Shown here: in pieces, positions 1-4,164 of the stretch
How positions within the stretch are numbered: position 1 is the first letter of the stretch
Layout: every line of letters begins with the position of its first letter
Source of the DNA: Candidatus Peribacter sp. UBA6535
GTDB lineage: Bacteria; Patescibacteriota; Gracilibacteria; Peribacterales; Peribacteraceae
Reading direction: 5' to 3'
Length of the DNA stretch: 6,285 bases
Assembly (NCBI GenBank): GCA_002436205.1
Contig: DJKT01000044.1
Location: 3,825 to 10,109, forward strand
Position numbers and translations under genes: made by a program
The notes under the pieces: model-generated
The model's database searches: none
Told to the model about the DNA's origin: nothing
What the model saw: only the letters and a program-made list of their open reading frames with translations

Positions 1-326
1 CCATCATATGCGTCAGCATAACCTCGCTGGTAATCTTGAGAATCGGAATCAACCAACACATCATCAGGGAATTGAAGTTTTTCCTTAATAATTCTTCTTA
101 GTCGTCTCTCATTAACAGTTCCTTGAGTCCATCGGCCGGCAAGCTTGATGTCCTCGTGCCAGCCCTTTGGGTCTACAACAGCACCATGTCCCCACGTCTT
201 ACTTTGCACCATCGCCAAATTCTCTAGAGTCCCGCTCCACTGAGCTCCGTCTACATGTCCTTTTGCGAGCATATGCTCATAATATTCACAAATGATTCTT
301 CTAAGCTGACGTCTTGTAACTTTCAT
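1..326 (-). CDS. leader-family protein with two leader copies (partial, 3' end outside window)
   Basis: Translated directly from the minus strand: ATG at 326-324, open to the left edge, at least 108 codons. It starts MKVTRRQLRRIICEYYEH, the first leader copy of the family shared by the next six genes. Residues 30-68 are a Trp- and Gly-containing stretch (WSGTLENL, KTWGHGAVVDPKGWHEDIKLAGRWTQG) of unknown fold. A second leader copy follows at residues 69-84 (VNERRLRRIIKEKLQF), then an acidic Tyr-rich tail (DYQRGYADAYDG) that runs off the window. The internal copy aligns with its position 1 on a GGA codon, so it has no start codon of its own and looks like a fused module. The start lies one base after the upstream stop, and the ribosome binding site is weak, which suggests translational coupling. 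Function is unknown. Confidence that it is a gene is high because the leader is conserved at its exact start. Confidence 0.85.
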   Translation of the reverse strand, partial: MKVTRRQLRRIICEYYEHMLAKGHVDGAQWSGTLENLAMVQSKTWGHGAVVDPKGWHEDIKLAGRWTQGTVNERRLRRIIKEKLQFPDDVLVDSDSQDYQRGYADAYD

Positions 327-327
327 T

Positions 328-858
328 TTATCCGGCCAAACCATCGGCGATAATATCTAGCAAAAGATCTTCGCCTGAGCCATAATCGCCATGCTCAAGG
401 TCTTTTTCATAATCCCACATAAGTTCTGCCCATTCATCGGGTTCAAATGAGTACTGGGCAGAAGCAGCCAGATCACGGGCGACATCTTGCATATCCACAC
501 CGGGATTGTCACCCATGTAATTAGAGCGAGCATCGTCTATCCACTGGTCTAGTCGTGCTTGGAGGTTACCAATATCCATCCGCTTCATTTCGCGATCACG
601 ACGTCGGGAAAATCGTTTTCCGCGGACTTCGTCATCAAGCTTTCCATAGTCTTCATCGCTGACATAGACTCCGTCCTCGCTTGTCGAGACCGGCTGAATC
701 CCTAATCTCTTTTGAAGATCCGGCCACGCTTCACCTGGAATATGATCGCTCAGTCCGTGCTCACCAAACTCGAACACTTCACCCGTATCTTGATTAACAA
801 TATCAAGTTCGAGTGCTTCTCGAATAAGGTGTCTGAGCTGGCGTCTTGTAACTTTCAC
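328..858 (-). CDS. leader-family hypothetical protein, acidic, 176 aa, GTG start
   Basis: Function not recognised. The first 14 residues (MKVTRRQLRHLIRE) are a copy of the shared basic leader. The body is acidic, with a segment LDIVNQDTGEVFEFGEHGLSDHIPGE cut here only for description at residues 18-43, a basic island at 80-93 (KRFSRRRDREMKR), and a Trp/Asp/Glu-rich C-terminal half (residues 100-176) that looks mostly helical. The start is GTG at 858-856. It is supported by a strong GGAGG five bases upstream and by alignment of the leader with the ATG-started neighbours. It begins one base after the stop of the 860-1174 gene. The sequence I-R-E|A at residues 12-15 fits the hydrophobic-x-Glu|small pattern cut by T4-type prohead proteases, but cleavage is only a hypothesis. 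Confidence 0.9.
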   Translation of the reverse strand: MKVTRRQLRHLIREALELDIVNQDTGEVFEFGEHGLSDHIPGEAWPDLQKRLGIQPVSTSEDGVYVSDEDYGKLDDEVRGKRFSRRRDREMKRMDIGNLQARLDQWIDDARSNYMGDNPGVDMQDVARDLAASAQYSFEPDEWAELMWDYEKDLEHGDYGSGEDLLLDIIADGLAG

Positions 859-859
859 T

Positions 860-1174
860 CTAGCCTCCGTATGGATCTATCAATTCTTTATAAATGGCAT
901 CATAGCACTCTGATATTTTATCCTCAATGAGATCTGCCTGACCGTCATCCTCGGGATCAAACTCATTATACCAATAGCCCAAATTTCTCTTCATGAATGC
1001 CTTCTTCTCAGCCTCTATCTCTGCGCGCTCTTCATAACGGGCTGAGCGTTCCCACTCTTGAGAATCGTTAGGGTGCCAGCCGGGAGCATCAATGTCTGGT
1101 GGCGGTCCGATTTCACTCAGTCGCTGACGTTCTTCCTTAACGATTCTTCTAAGCTGTCGTTTTGTGATCTTCAT
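860..1174 (-). CDS. leader-family hypothetical protein, 104 aa
   Basis: Function not recognised. Residues 1-21 are a near-consensus leader (MKITKRQLRRIVKEERQRLS, then E). A Pro-rich linker follows (GPPPDIDAPGW, residues 23-33). After that comes a strongly charged segment with helical character (residues 38-66, many Glu, Arg and Lys), then an acidic, aromatic tail (YWYNEFDPEDDGQAD, then a helix ending IDPYGG). The ATG overlaps the upstream stop codon as ATGA (1174-1171), the classic sign of coupled translation, and AAGG lies seven bases upstream of it. The body shows no clear similarity to the neighbours that share its leader. It could be a small virion or host-takeover protein; the sequence alone does not decide. 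Confidence 0.9.
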   Translation of the reverse strand: MKITKRQLRRIVKEERQRLSEIGPPPDIDAPGWHPNDSQEWERSARYEERAEIEAEKKAFMKRNLGYWYNEFDPEDDGQADLIEDKISECYDAIYKELIDPYGG

Positions 1175-1473
1175 TTGCTAAACCTTACTATATCGTCGAG
1201 CTTGCTAGCGTATTTACCACCCAGTGCGTCGACTAATCTTTTGATCTCCCTTGCATCTGTTCCTGCAGCAGCCAGCTCACCATAGCGCATTCCCATTTCA
1301 TCCATTAGGACTGACGCTTCGGTGGAATAATGTATCATGTTGTTGATATAGTCTGCAAGTTCGTAGAGCTGGTCGTCTCTTTCATACATTTCGTGGTCTT
1401 CGGAAATTTCTAAAAGAAGCTTCTGCTTCTCCTCCTTGATAATTCTTTTGAGTTGCCTCTTTGTGATTTTCAT
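1171..1473 (-). CDS. leader-family hypothetical protein, 100 aa
   Basis: Function not recognised. It has an N-terminal leader copy (MKITKRQLKRIIKEEKQKLL, residues 1-20), continuing LEISEDHEMYERDD. The remainder (residues 30-98) reads as two or three amphipathic helices, with hydrophobic positions around LYELADYINNMIHY and VLMDEMGMRYGELAAAG, and a C-terminal REIKRLVDALGGKYASKLDDIV. No Cys is present and no membrane segment is visible. A GAGG element sits seven bases before the ATG. The start is two bases after the stop of the gene upstream, and its own stop overlaps the next ATG by four bases. It is therefore the middle member of a tightly packed operon. Confidence 0.9.
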   Translation of the reverse strand: MKITKRQLKRIIKEEKQKLLLEISEDHEMYERDDQLYELADYINNMIHYSTEASVLMDEMGMRYGELAAAGTDAREIKRLVDALGGKYASKLDDIVRFSK

Positions 1474-1475
1474 CT

Positions 1476-1820
1476 TTATACCTCAGGGTGCAGGTCTTCC
1501 CACAGCTCGTTTAGCGCTTCGATTGCCAGCATAAGTTCTTGACTAGCTTCCGGCATTTCGTGCTGATGCTTTTCGATAAGATCGATTGCGTAATCGAGTT
1601 TATCTATTGTAGCGGAGTCAGCATACGGATCCAACGGATCGTGCAGTTCGGCAACTGATGGCTTCCGATATCCATTATTATAGGTACGGTGAGGTACGTT
1701 GGTCTTCGGTGACTGCTGGGAGTGAAAACCAACACCACCGATGATACCTGGAGCCTCAGTCAATAGTCTCTGCTTCTCTTCCTTGACAATTCTTCTAAGT
1801 TGTCTCTTAGATATTTTCAT
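1476..1820 (-). CDS. leader-family hypothetical protein, 114 aa
   Basis: Function not recognised. The leader MKISKRQLRRIVKEEKQRLL (residues 1-20) is followed by T-E-A-P-G. L20-T21-E22|A23 is the best match in the window to the L/I-x-E|A/G cut-site pattern known for T4 prohead protease substrates. Residues 26-55 are Gly-, Asn- and Pro-rich and probably flexible. Residues 71-111 form a convincing helical hairpin (LDYAIDLIEKHQHEM and SQELMLAIEALNELWEDL). The start overlaps the upstream stop as ATGA, and AAGGAG lies about ten bases upstream inside the previous gene. The body is unlike those of its neighbours although the leader is shared even at nucleotide level. Confidence 0.9.
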   Translation of the reverse strand: MKISKRQLRRIVKEEKQRLLTEAPGIIGGVGFHSQQSPKTNVPHRTYNNGYRKPSVAELHDPLDPYADSATIDKLDYAIDLIEKHQHEMPEASQELMLAIEALNELWEDLHPEV

Positions 1821-2125
1821 AACCCACTGGCTCCTTTAAGCTTGAGACCAACATCGAGATGGCCCATCGTTTTAAGAACAGTATCGACTATAGTCAGTAA
1901 GCCCTCAGCAGCCATGTCTTCAGCCTCTCCAATGTCCAGGCCTTCTTCTTGCGCTGCTTCAGTCATCTGATCATACAGCGCACTTAAAAGATCTTGTGCC
2001 TGTCGGGCCATGGCATCATCAGCATACAGCCCTCGAGCACGTTGGCCAGGAGACTGGGGTTGCTCTCGTAACTTGTTTTTCTCTTCTTTAATAATTCTTC
2101 TAAGTTGTCGTTTCGTGATTTTCAT
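1817..2125 (-). CDS. leader-family hypothetical protein, 102 aa
   Basis: Function not recognised. Residues 1-21 are the leader (MKITKRQLRRIIKEEKNKLR, then E). A Gln/Pro/Arg linker follows (QPQSPGQRARG, residues 22-32). An Ala-, Glu- and Asp-rich helical domain comes next (residues 36-92: ARQAQDLLSALYDQMTEAAQE, then EAEDMAAEGLLTIVDTVLK, with the first helix broken around residue 60). The tail is LKLKGASGL. AAGGG lies about six bases upstream of the ATG. The gene begins three bases after the stop of the double-leader gene at 2129-2650, and its own stop overlaps the next start. Seventeen bases of its leader are identical to those of the 1476-1820 gene. Confidence 0.9.
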   Translation of the reverse strand: MKITKRQLRRIIKEEKNKLREQPQSPGQRARGLYADDAMARQAQDLLSALYDQMTEAAQEEGLDIGEAEDMAAEGLLTIVDTVLKTMGHLDVGLKLKGASGL

Positions 2126-2128
2126 GAT

Positions 2129-2650
2129 TTACCCTTTATATCCCTTGTCTGTTATAAACTTTTCAGTTATGTTTCCGAGCTCTTGCGCTGATAAACCCCA
2201 CCCTCGGGCACGTCTCCATCCAGCTTCGAGGAGCTCGAGGAAATCATCTGCTGCTACATCTTCTCTGGTGGTAGTGTATTCTGCAGCTGCAAATCCCTGG
2301 TCGGCGGGTGTCCCACCTCCCGCGGCTGCGATACCTGCATCGCCAGGTGTGATCTCTTTGAGAATCTTGGCTTTCTCTTCTCTAATAATTTGATGAAGCT
2401 TTCTTTTTGTAGCTCTCACTGTCCTTGCTTCCTTTGCTAATCGATAATCTATAATGGTGCTACCCCGAGGAGGCTCCTCTTCTTCTTCTTCCTCAGGCAT
2501 TTCTGGGGGAGGCGGAGCGTATAAGGGAAGTCGTCGGCCCTGCTCATGTCTACGCTCTTCCTGCTCTTCTCTCTTCTGAATAGCATCAATCATCCAAGGA
2601 GGTAATGACTCCTGGATAATCCTACGTAATTGTTTCTTAGTAATTCGCAT
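2129..2650 (-). CDS. double-leader protein with Pro/Glu linker, 173 aa
   Basis: Function not recognised. The first leader copy is MRITKKQLRRIIQESLPPW (residues 1-19). A charged helix (EEQEERRHEQGRR) follows, then a Pro-rich and poly-Glu linker: APPPPEMP and seven Glu in residues 53-59, encoded by GAG/GAA triplets at 2474-2494. A complete second leader begins at Val78 (VRATKRKLHQIIREEKAKIL). It is followed by KEITPG, an Ala/Gly-rich stretch (residues 104-123) and a helical C-terminal domain with Trp145 and Trp151. Val78 is encoded by GTG and aligns with residue 1 of the other leaders, so the second half may also be made separately as a 96 aa protein. The ATG at 2650 has only a weak GGGA upstream, but the leader match there fixes the start. 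This is the first leader gene in transcription order. Confidence 0.88.
   Translation of the reverse strand: MRITKKQLRRIIQESLPPWMIDAIQKREEQEERRHEQGRRLPLYAPPPPEMPEEEEEEEPPRGSTIIDYRLAKEARTVRATKRKLHQIIREEKAKILKEITPGDAGIAAAGGGTPADQGFAAAEYTTTREDVAADDFLELLEAGWRRARGWGLSAQELGNITEKFITDKGYKG
2417..2436 (-). promoter_or_regulatory. possible internal translation start (GTG, codon 78) inside the double-leader gene
   Basis: GTG at 2419-2417 is the first codon of the internal leader copy. Upstream, on the minus strand, lies an AAAGGA element about ten bases away, with a second AGGA too close to be useful. Initiation here would yield a 96 aa protein built exactly like the neighbouring single-leader proteins. 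The spacing is long but acceptable. Whether it is used is not shown by the sequence. Confidence 0.35.
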
Positions 2651-2711
2651 ACAAATCCCAAGGCTCTATCGACTGAACATAAGTATGTCGCCACACGCGC
2701 TTAGGATATGC
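2651..2711. other. 61-nt gap between the YdcH-like gene and the leader-gene operon
   Basis: Contains a 12-bp inverted repeat, ACATAAGTATGT at 2677-2688, with five-base arms. No good -10/-35 pair, no T4-type late promoter and no terminator-like hairpin was seen on the minus strand. The leader operon may therefore be co-transcribed with the YdcH-like gene. Confidence 0.4.
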
Positions 2712-2933
2712 TTATTCGATGTTGCTTTCTAATTGTGCTGGAGGCGACTGCTTGTAGCGATCGATGGCTTCCTTCGCATACAGCCTCATTACCTTTAATT
2801 CCTTTAACGCTGTCCATTCAACAGGTGTTAAGTGTCGATAAGATGAAAGCTTATCTGCTTGCTTGTCTAGCTCTCTATGCCGCAGAATTAACAGCTGTAA
2901 CTGTTGATCTTCCGCGGAGTCATCTTGTGCCAT
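2712..2933 (-). CDS. YdcH/DUF465-like small coiled-coil protein, 73 aa
   Basis: The layout matches the DUF465/YdcH family of short helical-hairpin proteins. A first helix with an HREL-D motif (RHRELDKQADKLSS, residues 18-31) is followed by a short turn (YRHLTP). A second helix rich in Lys, Leu and Glu then ends AKEAIDRY (residues 37-60). Family members typically show a His-x-x-Leu-Asp signature and a Lys/Leu-rich second helix; their biochemical role is not established. The N-terminus (MAQDDSAEDQQ) is acidic and disordered-looking. AGGAG lies five bases before the ATG, so the start is well supported. It is the first minus-strand gene after the divergent spacer and lies 61 nt upstream of the leader-gene run, possibly in the same transcript. 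Confidence 0.8.
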   Translation of the reverse strand: MAQDDSAEDQQLQLLILRHRELDKQADKLSSYRHLTPVEWTALKELKVMRLYAKEAIDRYKQSPPAQLESNIE

Positions 2934-2952
2934 AAAGTCTCCTTAGATTGAT

Positions 2953-2958
2953 ATTATA
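2953..2958 (-). promoter_or_regulatory. possible -10 element for the YdcH-like gene
   Basis: Perfect TATAAT on the minus strand inside an AT-rich run (CATATAATATCAAT), about 20 bases before the ATG at 2933. No convincing -35 hexamer was found at the usual spacing, so a phage-modified polymerase or an activator would have to be involved. Position in the divergent spacer supports it. Confidence 0.4.
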
Positions 2959-3087
2959 TGCGTGTGGAGGACTATGTTTTCTTGTTCTGTACCAAAAAAA
3001 ATAAACACCAAAAACAAGCGGGTCTGTCACACGAGAAGTGTAATTACTGTTTCTCTGGTGATCGAGCGTGGAATGTCAAGATAAGTG

Positions 3088-3095
3088 TATAAAGA
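3088..3095 (+). promoter_or_regulatory. possible late-type promoter for the small membrane protein gene
   Basis: TATAAAGA matches the T4 late-promoter consensus TATAAATA at seven of eight bases and lies 43 bases before the start codon. No -35 element is needed for this promoter type. The match is short and could be chance in AT-rich DNA. Confidence 0.3.
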
Positions 3096-3107
3096 ATAGT
3101 TAACGAC

Positions 3108-3133
3108 GTTCGAGCATAGCGAACACAAGGAGG
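3108..3133 (+). promoter_or_regulatory. small hairpin plus very strong ribosome binding site
   Basis: GTTCG (3108-3112) and CGAAC (3120-3124) form a five-base-pair stem with a seven-base loop. Two bases later comes a full AAGGAGG (3127-3133), five bases from the ATG at 3139. This is the strongest ribosome binding site in the window and implies high-level translation. The hairpin may protect the 5' end or tune access to the site; this is inferred. Confidence 0.55.
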
Positions 3134-3138
3134 AAACT

Positions 3139-3372
3139 ATGGAATTACTAGCAAAAGCCACTCGTGGAATGAGGGCCATAACAGAAGCGGGTTTAGCCCT
3201 GCTCTGTCTGGGCGTTGTCCTGCAGGTGCTTTTTGGTGCCGCGGTACCGTTTATACAGGTAGATGTGGTAGGCTCAGTCGTCGACGTGACAAAGCAACTG
3301 GGTAGTGAGGGTCTTGTTGGACTCGTAGCTGTCTGGGTACTTGCTTCTCTGTATTCTCGCGGTGCAGCATAA
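3139..3372 (+). CDS. small two-helix membrane protein, 77 aa
   Basis: Two hydrophobic segments are visible. The first spans about residues 14-38 (ITEAGLALLCLGVVLQVLFG, then AAVPFI) and the second about residues 57-72 (EGLVGLVAVWVLASLY). A short polar loop containing VDVTKQLGSEG links them. The N-terminus (MELLAKATRGMRA) carries Lys and two Arg and the C-terminus ends SRGAA, so both ends probably face the cytoplasm. Size and topology would fit a holin-like or other small phage membrane protein, but no specific family signature proves lysis function and no endolysin is nearby. It is a lone plus-strand gene between two minus-strand operons, with its own strong ribosome binding site and a terminator 25 bases after the stop. 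It is therefore an independent transcription unit likely to be highly expressed. Confidence 0.85.
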   Translation: MELLAKATRGMRAITEAGLALLCLGVVLQVLFGAAVPFIQVDVVGSVVDVTKQLGSEGLVGLVAVWVLASLYSRGAA

Positions 3373-3397
3373 ATTAAATTTAAAAATTTAGAATAAT

Positions 3398-3423
3398 AAG
3401 ACGGCCGCTTAAGCGGCCGTCTT
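3398..3423. terminator. bidirectional intrinsic terminator (perfect 26-bp palindrome)
   Basis: The stem AAGACGGCCGC (3398-3408) pairs perfectly with GCGGCCGTCTT (3413-3423) around a TTAA loop. It lies between the stop of the plus-strand membrane protein gene (3372) and the stop of the minus-strand operon (3433). On the plus strand the stem runs into TCTTTAATTG; on the minus strand it is followed by AT-rich sequence. Its position between convergent genes and its GC-rich stem support termination in both directions. Confidence 0.9.
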
Positions 3424-3432
3424 TAATTGTCG

Positions 3433-3681
3433 TTAAACTCTGCTAAGCATGATTGCTTGTTTAACATTCTGTGAATATGAGCTGTAAAACTCATCGAATT
3501 GCGGATTGTCTGGCAGACGACCATGAATCTTAAGTGCTCCATCTAGCTTTTCACCATCGTGATAAAAACTAATGGCAGATCCATTTTCCAATAGATCAAT
3601 CCATTCATCGTAATGTCCGTCTTGGACTCCAGCAATGTATCCATTCTTCAGTAGCTTATTTCTGGTACGTTTAAGATTCAC
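3433..3681 (-). CDS. hypothetical protein, 82 aa, GTG start
   Basis: Function not recognised. It has a basic N-terminal stretch (MNLKRTRNKLLKNGY), a middle part that reads as beta strands and turns (YDEWIDLLENGSAISFYHDG, then KLDGALKIHGRLPD), and a C-terminal helix (SQNVKQAIMLSRV). The start is GTG at 3681-3679, chosen because GGAGG lies six bases upstream. It makes an 11-base overlap with the end of the preceding gene. It is the last gene of the six-gene minus-strand operon, ending ten bases from the shared terminator. No membrane or signal segment is present. Confidence 0.8.
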   Translation of the reverse strand: MNLKRTRNKLLKNGYIAGVQDGHYDEWIDLLENGSAISFYHDGEKLDGALKIHGRLPDNPQFDEFYSSYSQNVKQAIMLSRV

Positions 3682-3952
3682 TCAACACCTCCAATTCACC
3701 TGATTTATAGTAGTCCCAGTCTTGACCGGCGAAAAGCACCAGTATACGACTCTGAATTCCATCCCAATATGTACCGATCCCGAGCTTCGCATGGGGTGGA
3801 CGACCAATGACATGCCCAGTCTTCGGGTTGAAATCTTTGATCGTCTGCCGGGCGCCGAAATATTCTTCATCAATTCTAAAGACCAAACCTGTGAGGCCGC
3901 GGTGCGGGTCACCAACATCGTCTTTCACTCTAACAATATCTCCAATCTTCAT
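3671..3952 (-). CDS. small beta-barrel-like protein (KIGD paralog A), 93 aa
   Basis: It begins MKIGDIVRVKDD, followed by GLTGLVFRI (residues 19-27) and ending SGELEVLSES. The pattern K-x-G-D-x-V-x-x-K, then G-L-V, then a Trp-Asp-Gly strand and a closing L-E-V-L is typical of small SH3-like barrels common in phage genomes. Many of these start the same way and have no assigned function. Compared with the gene just upstream (3952-4164), which shares the same start and end pattern, it has a longer middle with HVIGRPPHAKLGIGTYWDG (residues 47-65). The ATG overlaps the upstream stop by one base (TAATG). A tandem duplication followed by divergence is the likely origin. Confidence 0.85.
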   Translation of the reverse strand: MKIGDIVRVKDDVGDPHRGLTGLVFRIDEEYFGARQTIKDFNPKTGHVIGRPPHAKLGIGTYWDGIQSRILVLFAGQDWDYYKSGELEVLSES

Positions 3953-4164
3953 TAGTCTGCTAGCACCTCAAGATCCCTTATCTTTTCCATACACAATCCG
4001 TCATCCGGCCACATCACTTCGACCCATCGGATTGCAATAGCACCCACATCATCATTATGAAGTCGAAGAACAAGACCCGGTTCAAAATTACCAAAATCGG
4101 CGAGGAGATCGCTTTTCATTTTTACTAAGTCGCCTATCTTAACTGACACTATGTTACTTTCCAT
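3952..4164 (-). CDS. small beta-barrel-like protein (KIGD paralog B), 70 aa or 65 aa
   Basis: It contains VKIGDLVKMKSDLL (residues 8-21), PGLVLRLHNDD (29-39), VEVMWPDDG (48-56) and a final RDLEVLAD. This is the same SH3-like pattern as its downstream neighbour. Two starts are possible. ATG at 4164 overlaps the sulfotransferase-like gene by 16 bases and has a poor ribosome binding site. GTG at 4149 (codon 6) forms a TAGTG junction with the upstream stop, has GGAAAG about seven bases upstream, and brings the N-terminus (MSVKIGD) into line with the paralog. The longer form is listed, but the GTG start is at least as likely. Function is unknown. Confidence 0.8.
   Translation of the reverse strand: MESNIVSVKIGDLVKMKSDLLADFGNFEPGLVLRLHNDDVGAIAIRWVEVMWPDDGLCMEKIRDLEVLAD

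Larger units (their letters stand above)
78..2650 (-). repeat. nine copies of a 45-nt leader-coding segment (dispersed, in frame)
   Basis: Segments coding for the 15-residue leader core lie at 2606-2650, 2375-2419 (internal), 2081-2125, 1776-1820, 1429-1473, 1130-1174, 814-858, 282-326 and 78-122 (internal). Leu8 and Ile/Leu11 are kept in all nine. Glu14 is kept in all nine and Arg/Lys at position 6 in all nine. T/S at position 4 is kept in eight, and position 7 is Gln in seven. Codons differ at many third positions, so selection acts on the peptide, yet some pairs share long exact nucleotide runs, such as a 17-base identity at 1788-1804 and 2093-2109. The flanking bodies are not repeated. 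Confidence 0.9.

Noticed and set aside
1130..1174. Tag as a secretion signal peptide
   Set aside because: It lacks the continuous hydrophobic core of a Sec signal; charged residues are spread throughout the segment.
860..2125. Tagged genes as peptide natural-product precursors (constant leader, variable core)
   Set aside because: Cores are about 80 aa or longer, acidic and helical, without Cys/Ser/Thr-rich or double-Gly motifs, and no modification enzyme or transporter is present.
1171..2125. Toxin-antitoxin pairs among the small coupled genes
   Set aside because: All share one tag and none shows a toxin or DNA-binding antitoxin motif; the run of seven does not resolve into pairs.
2010..2393. 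Plus-strand open frame of 127 codons
   Set aside because: It is antisense to two leader-family genes, has low-complexity Ser/Pro/Ala-rich content, and has no ribosome binding site. The minus-strand frames have conserved starts.
78..2650. CRISPR array, suggested by a regularly recurring segment
   Set aside because: Copies are coding, diverged at third codon positions, and mostly 260-530 bases apart with complete genes between them.
2677..2688. ACATAAGTATGT inverted repeat as an operator
   Set aside because: It has only five-base arms and no second copy was found; repeats this short occur by chance.
2708..2935. Plus-strand open frame opposite the YdcH-like gene
   Set aside because: The minus-strand frame has a strong ribosome binding site and a recognisable family pattern; the plus-strand product has neither.
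3682..4040. Overlapping frames on both strands across the KIGD paralog genes
   Set aside because: They are shadows of the two KIGD genes, without ribosome binding sites or protein-like patterns, and they would break the clean stop/start junctions.
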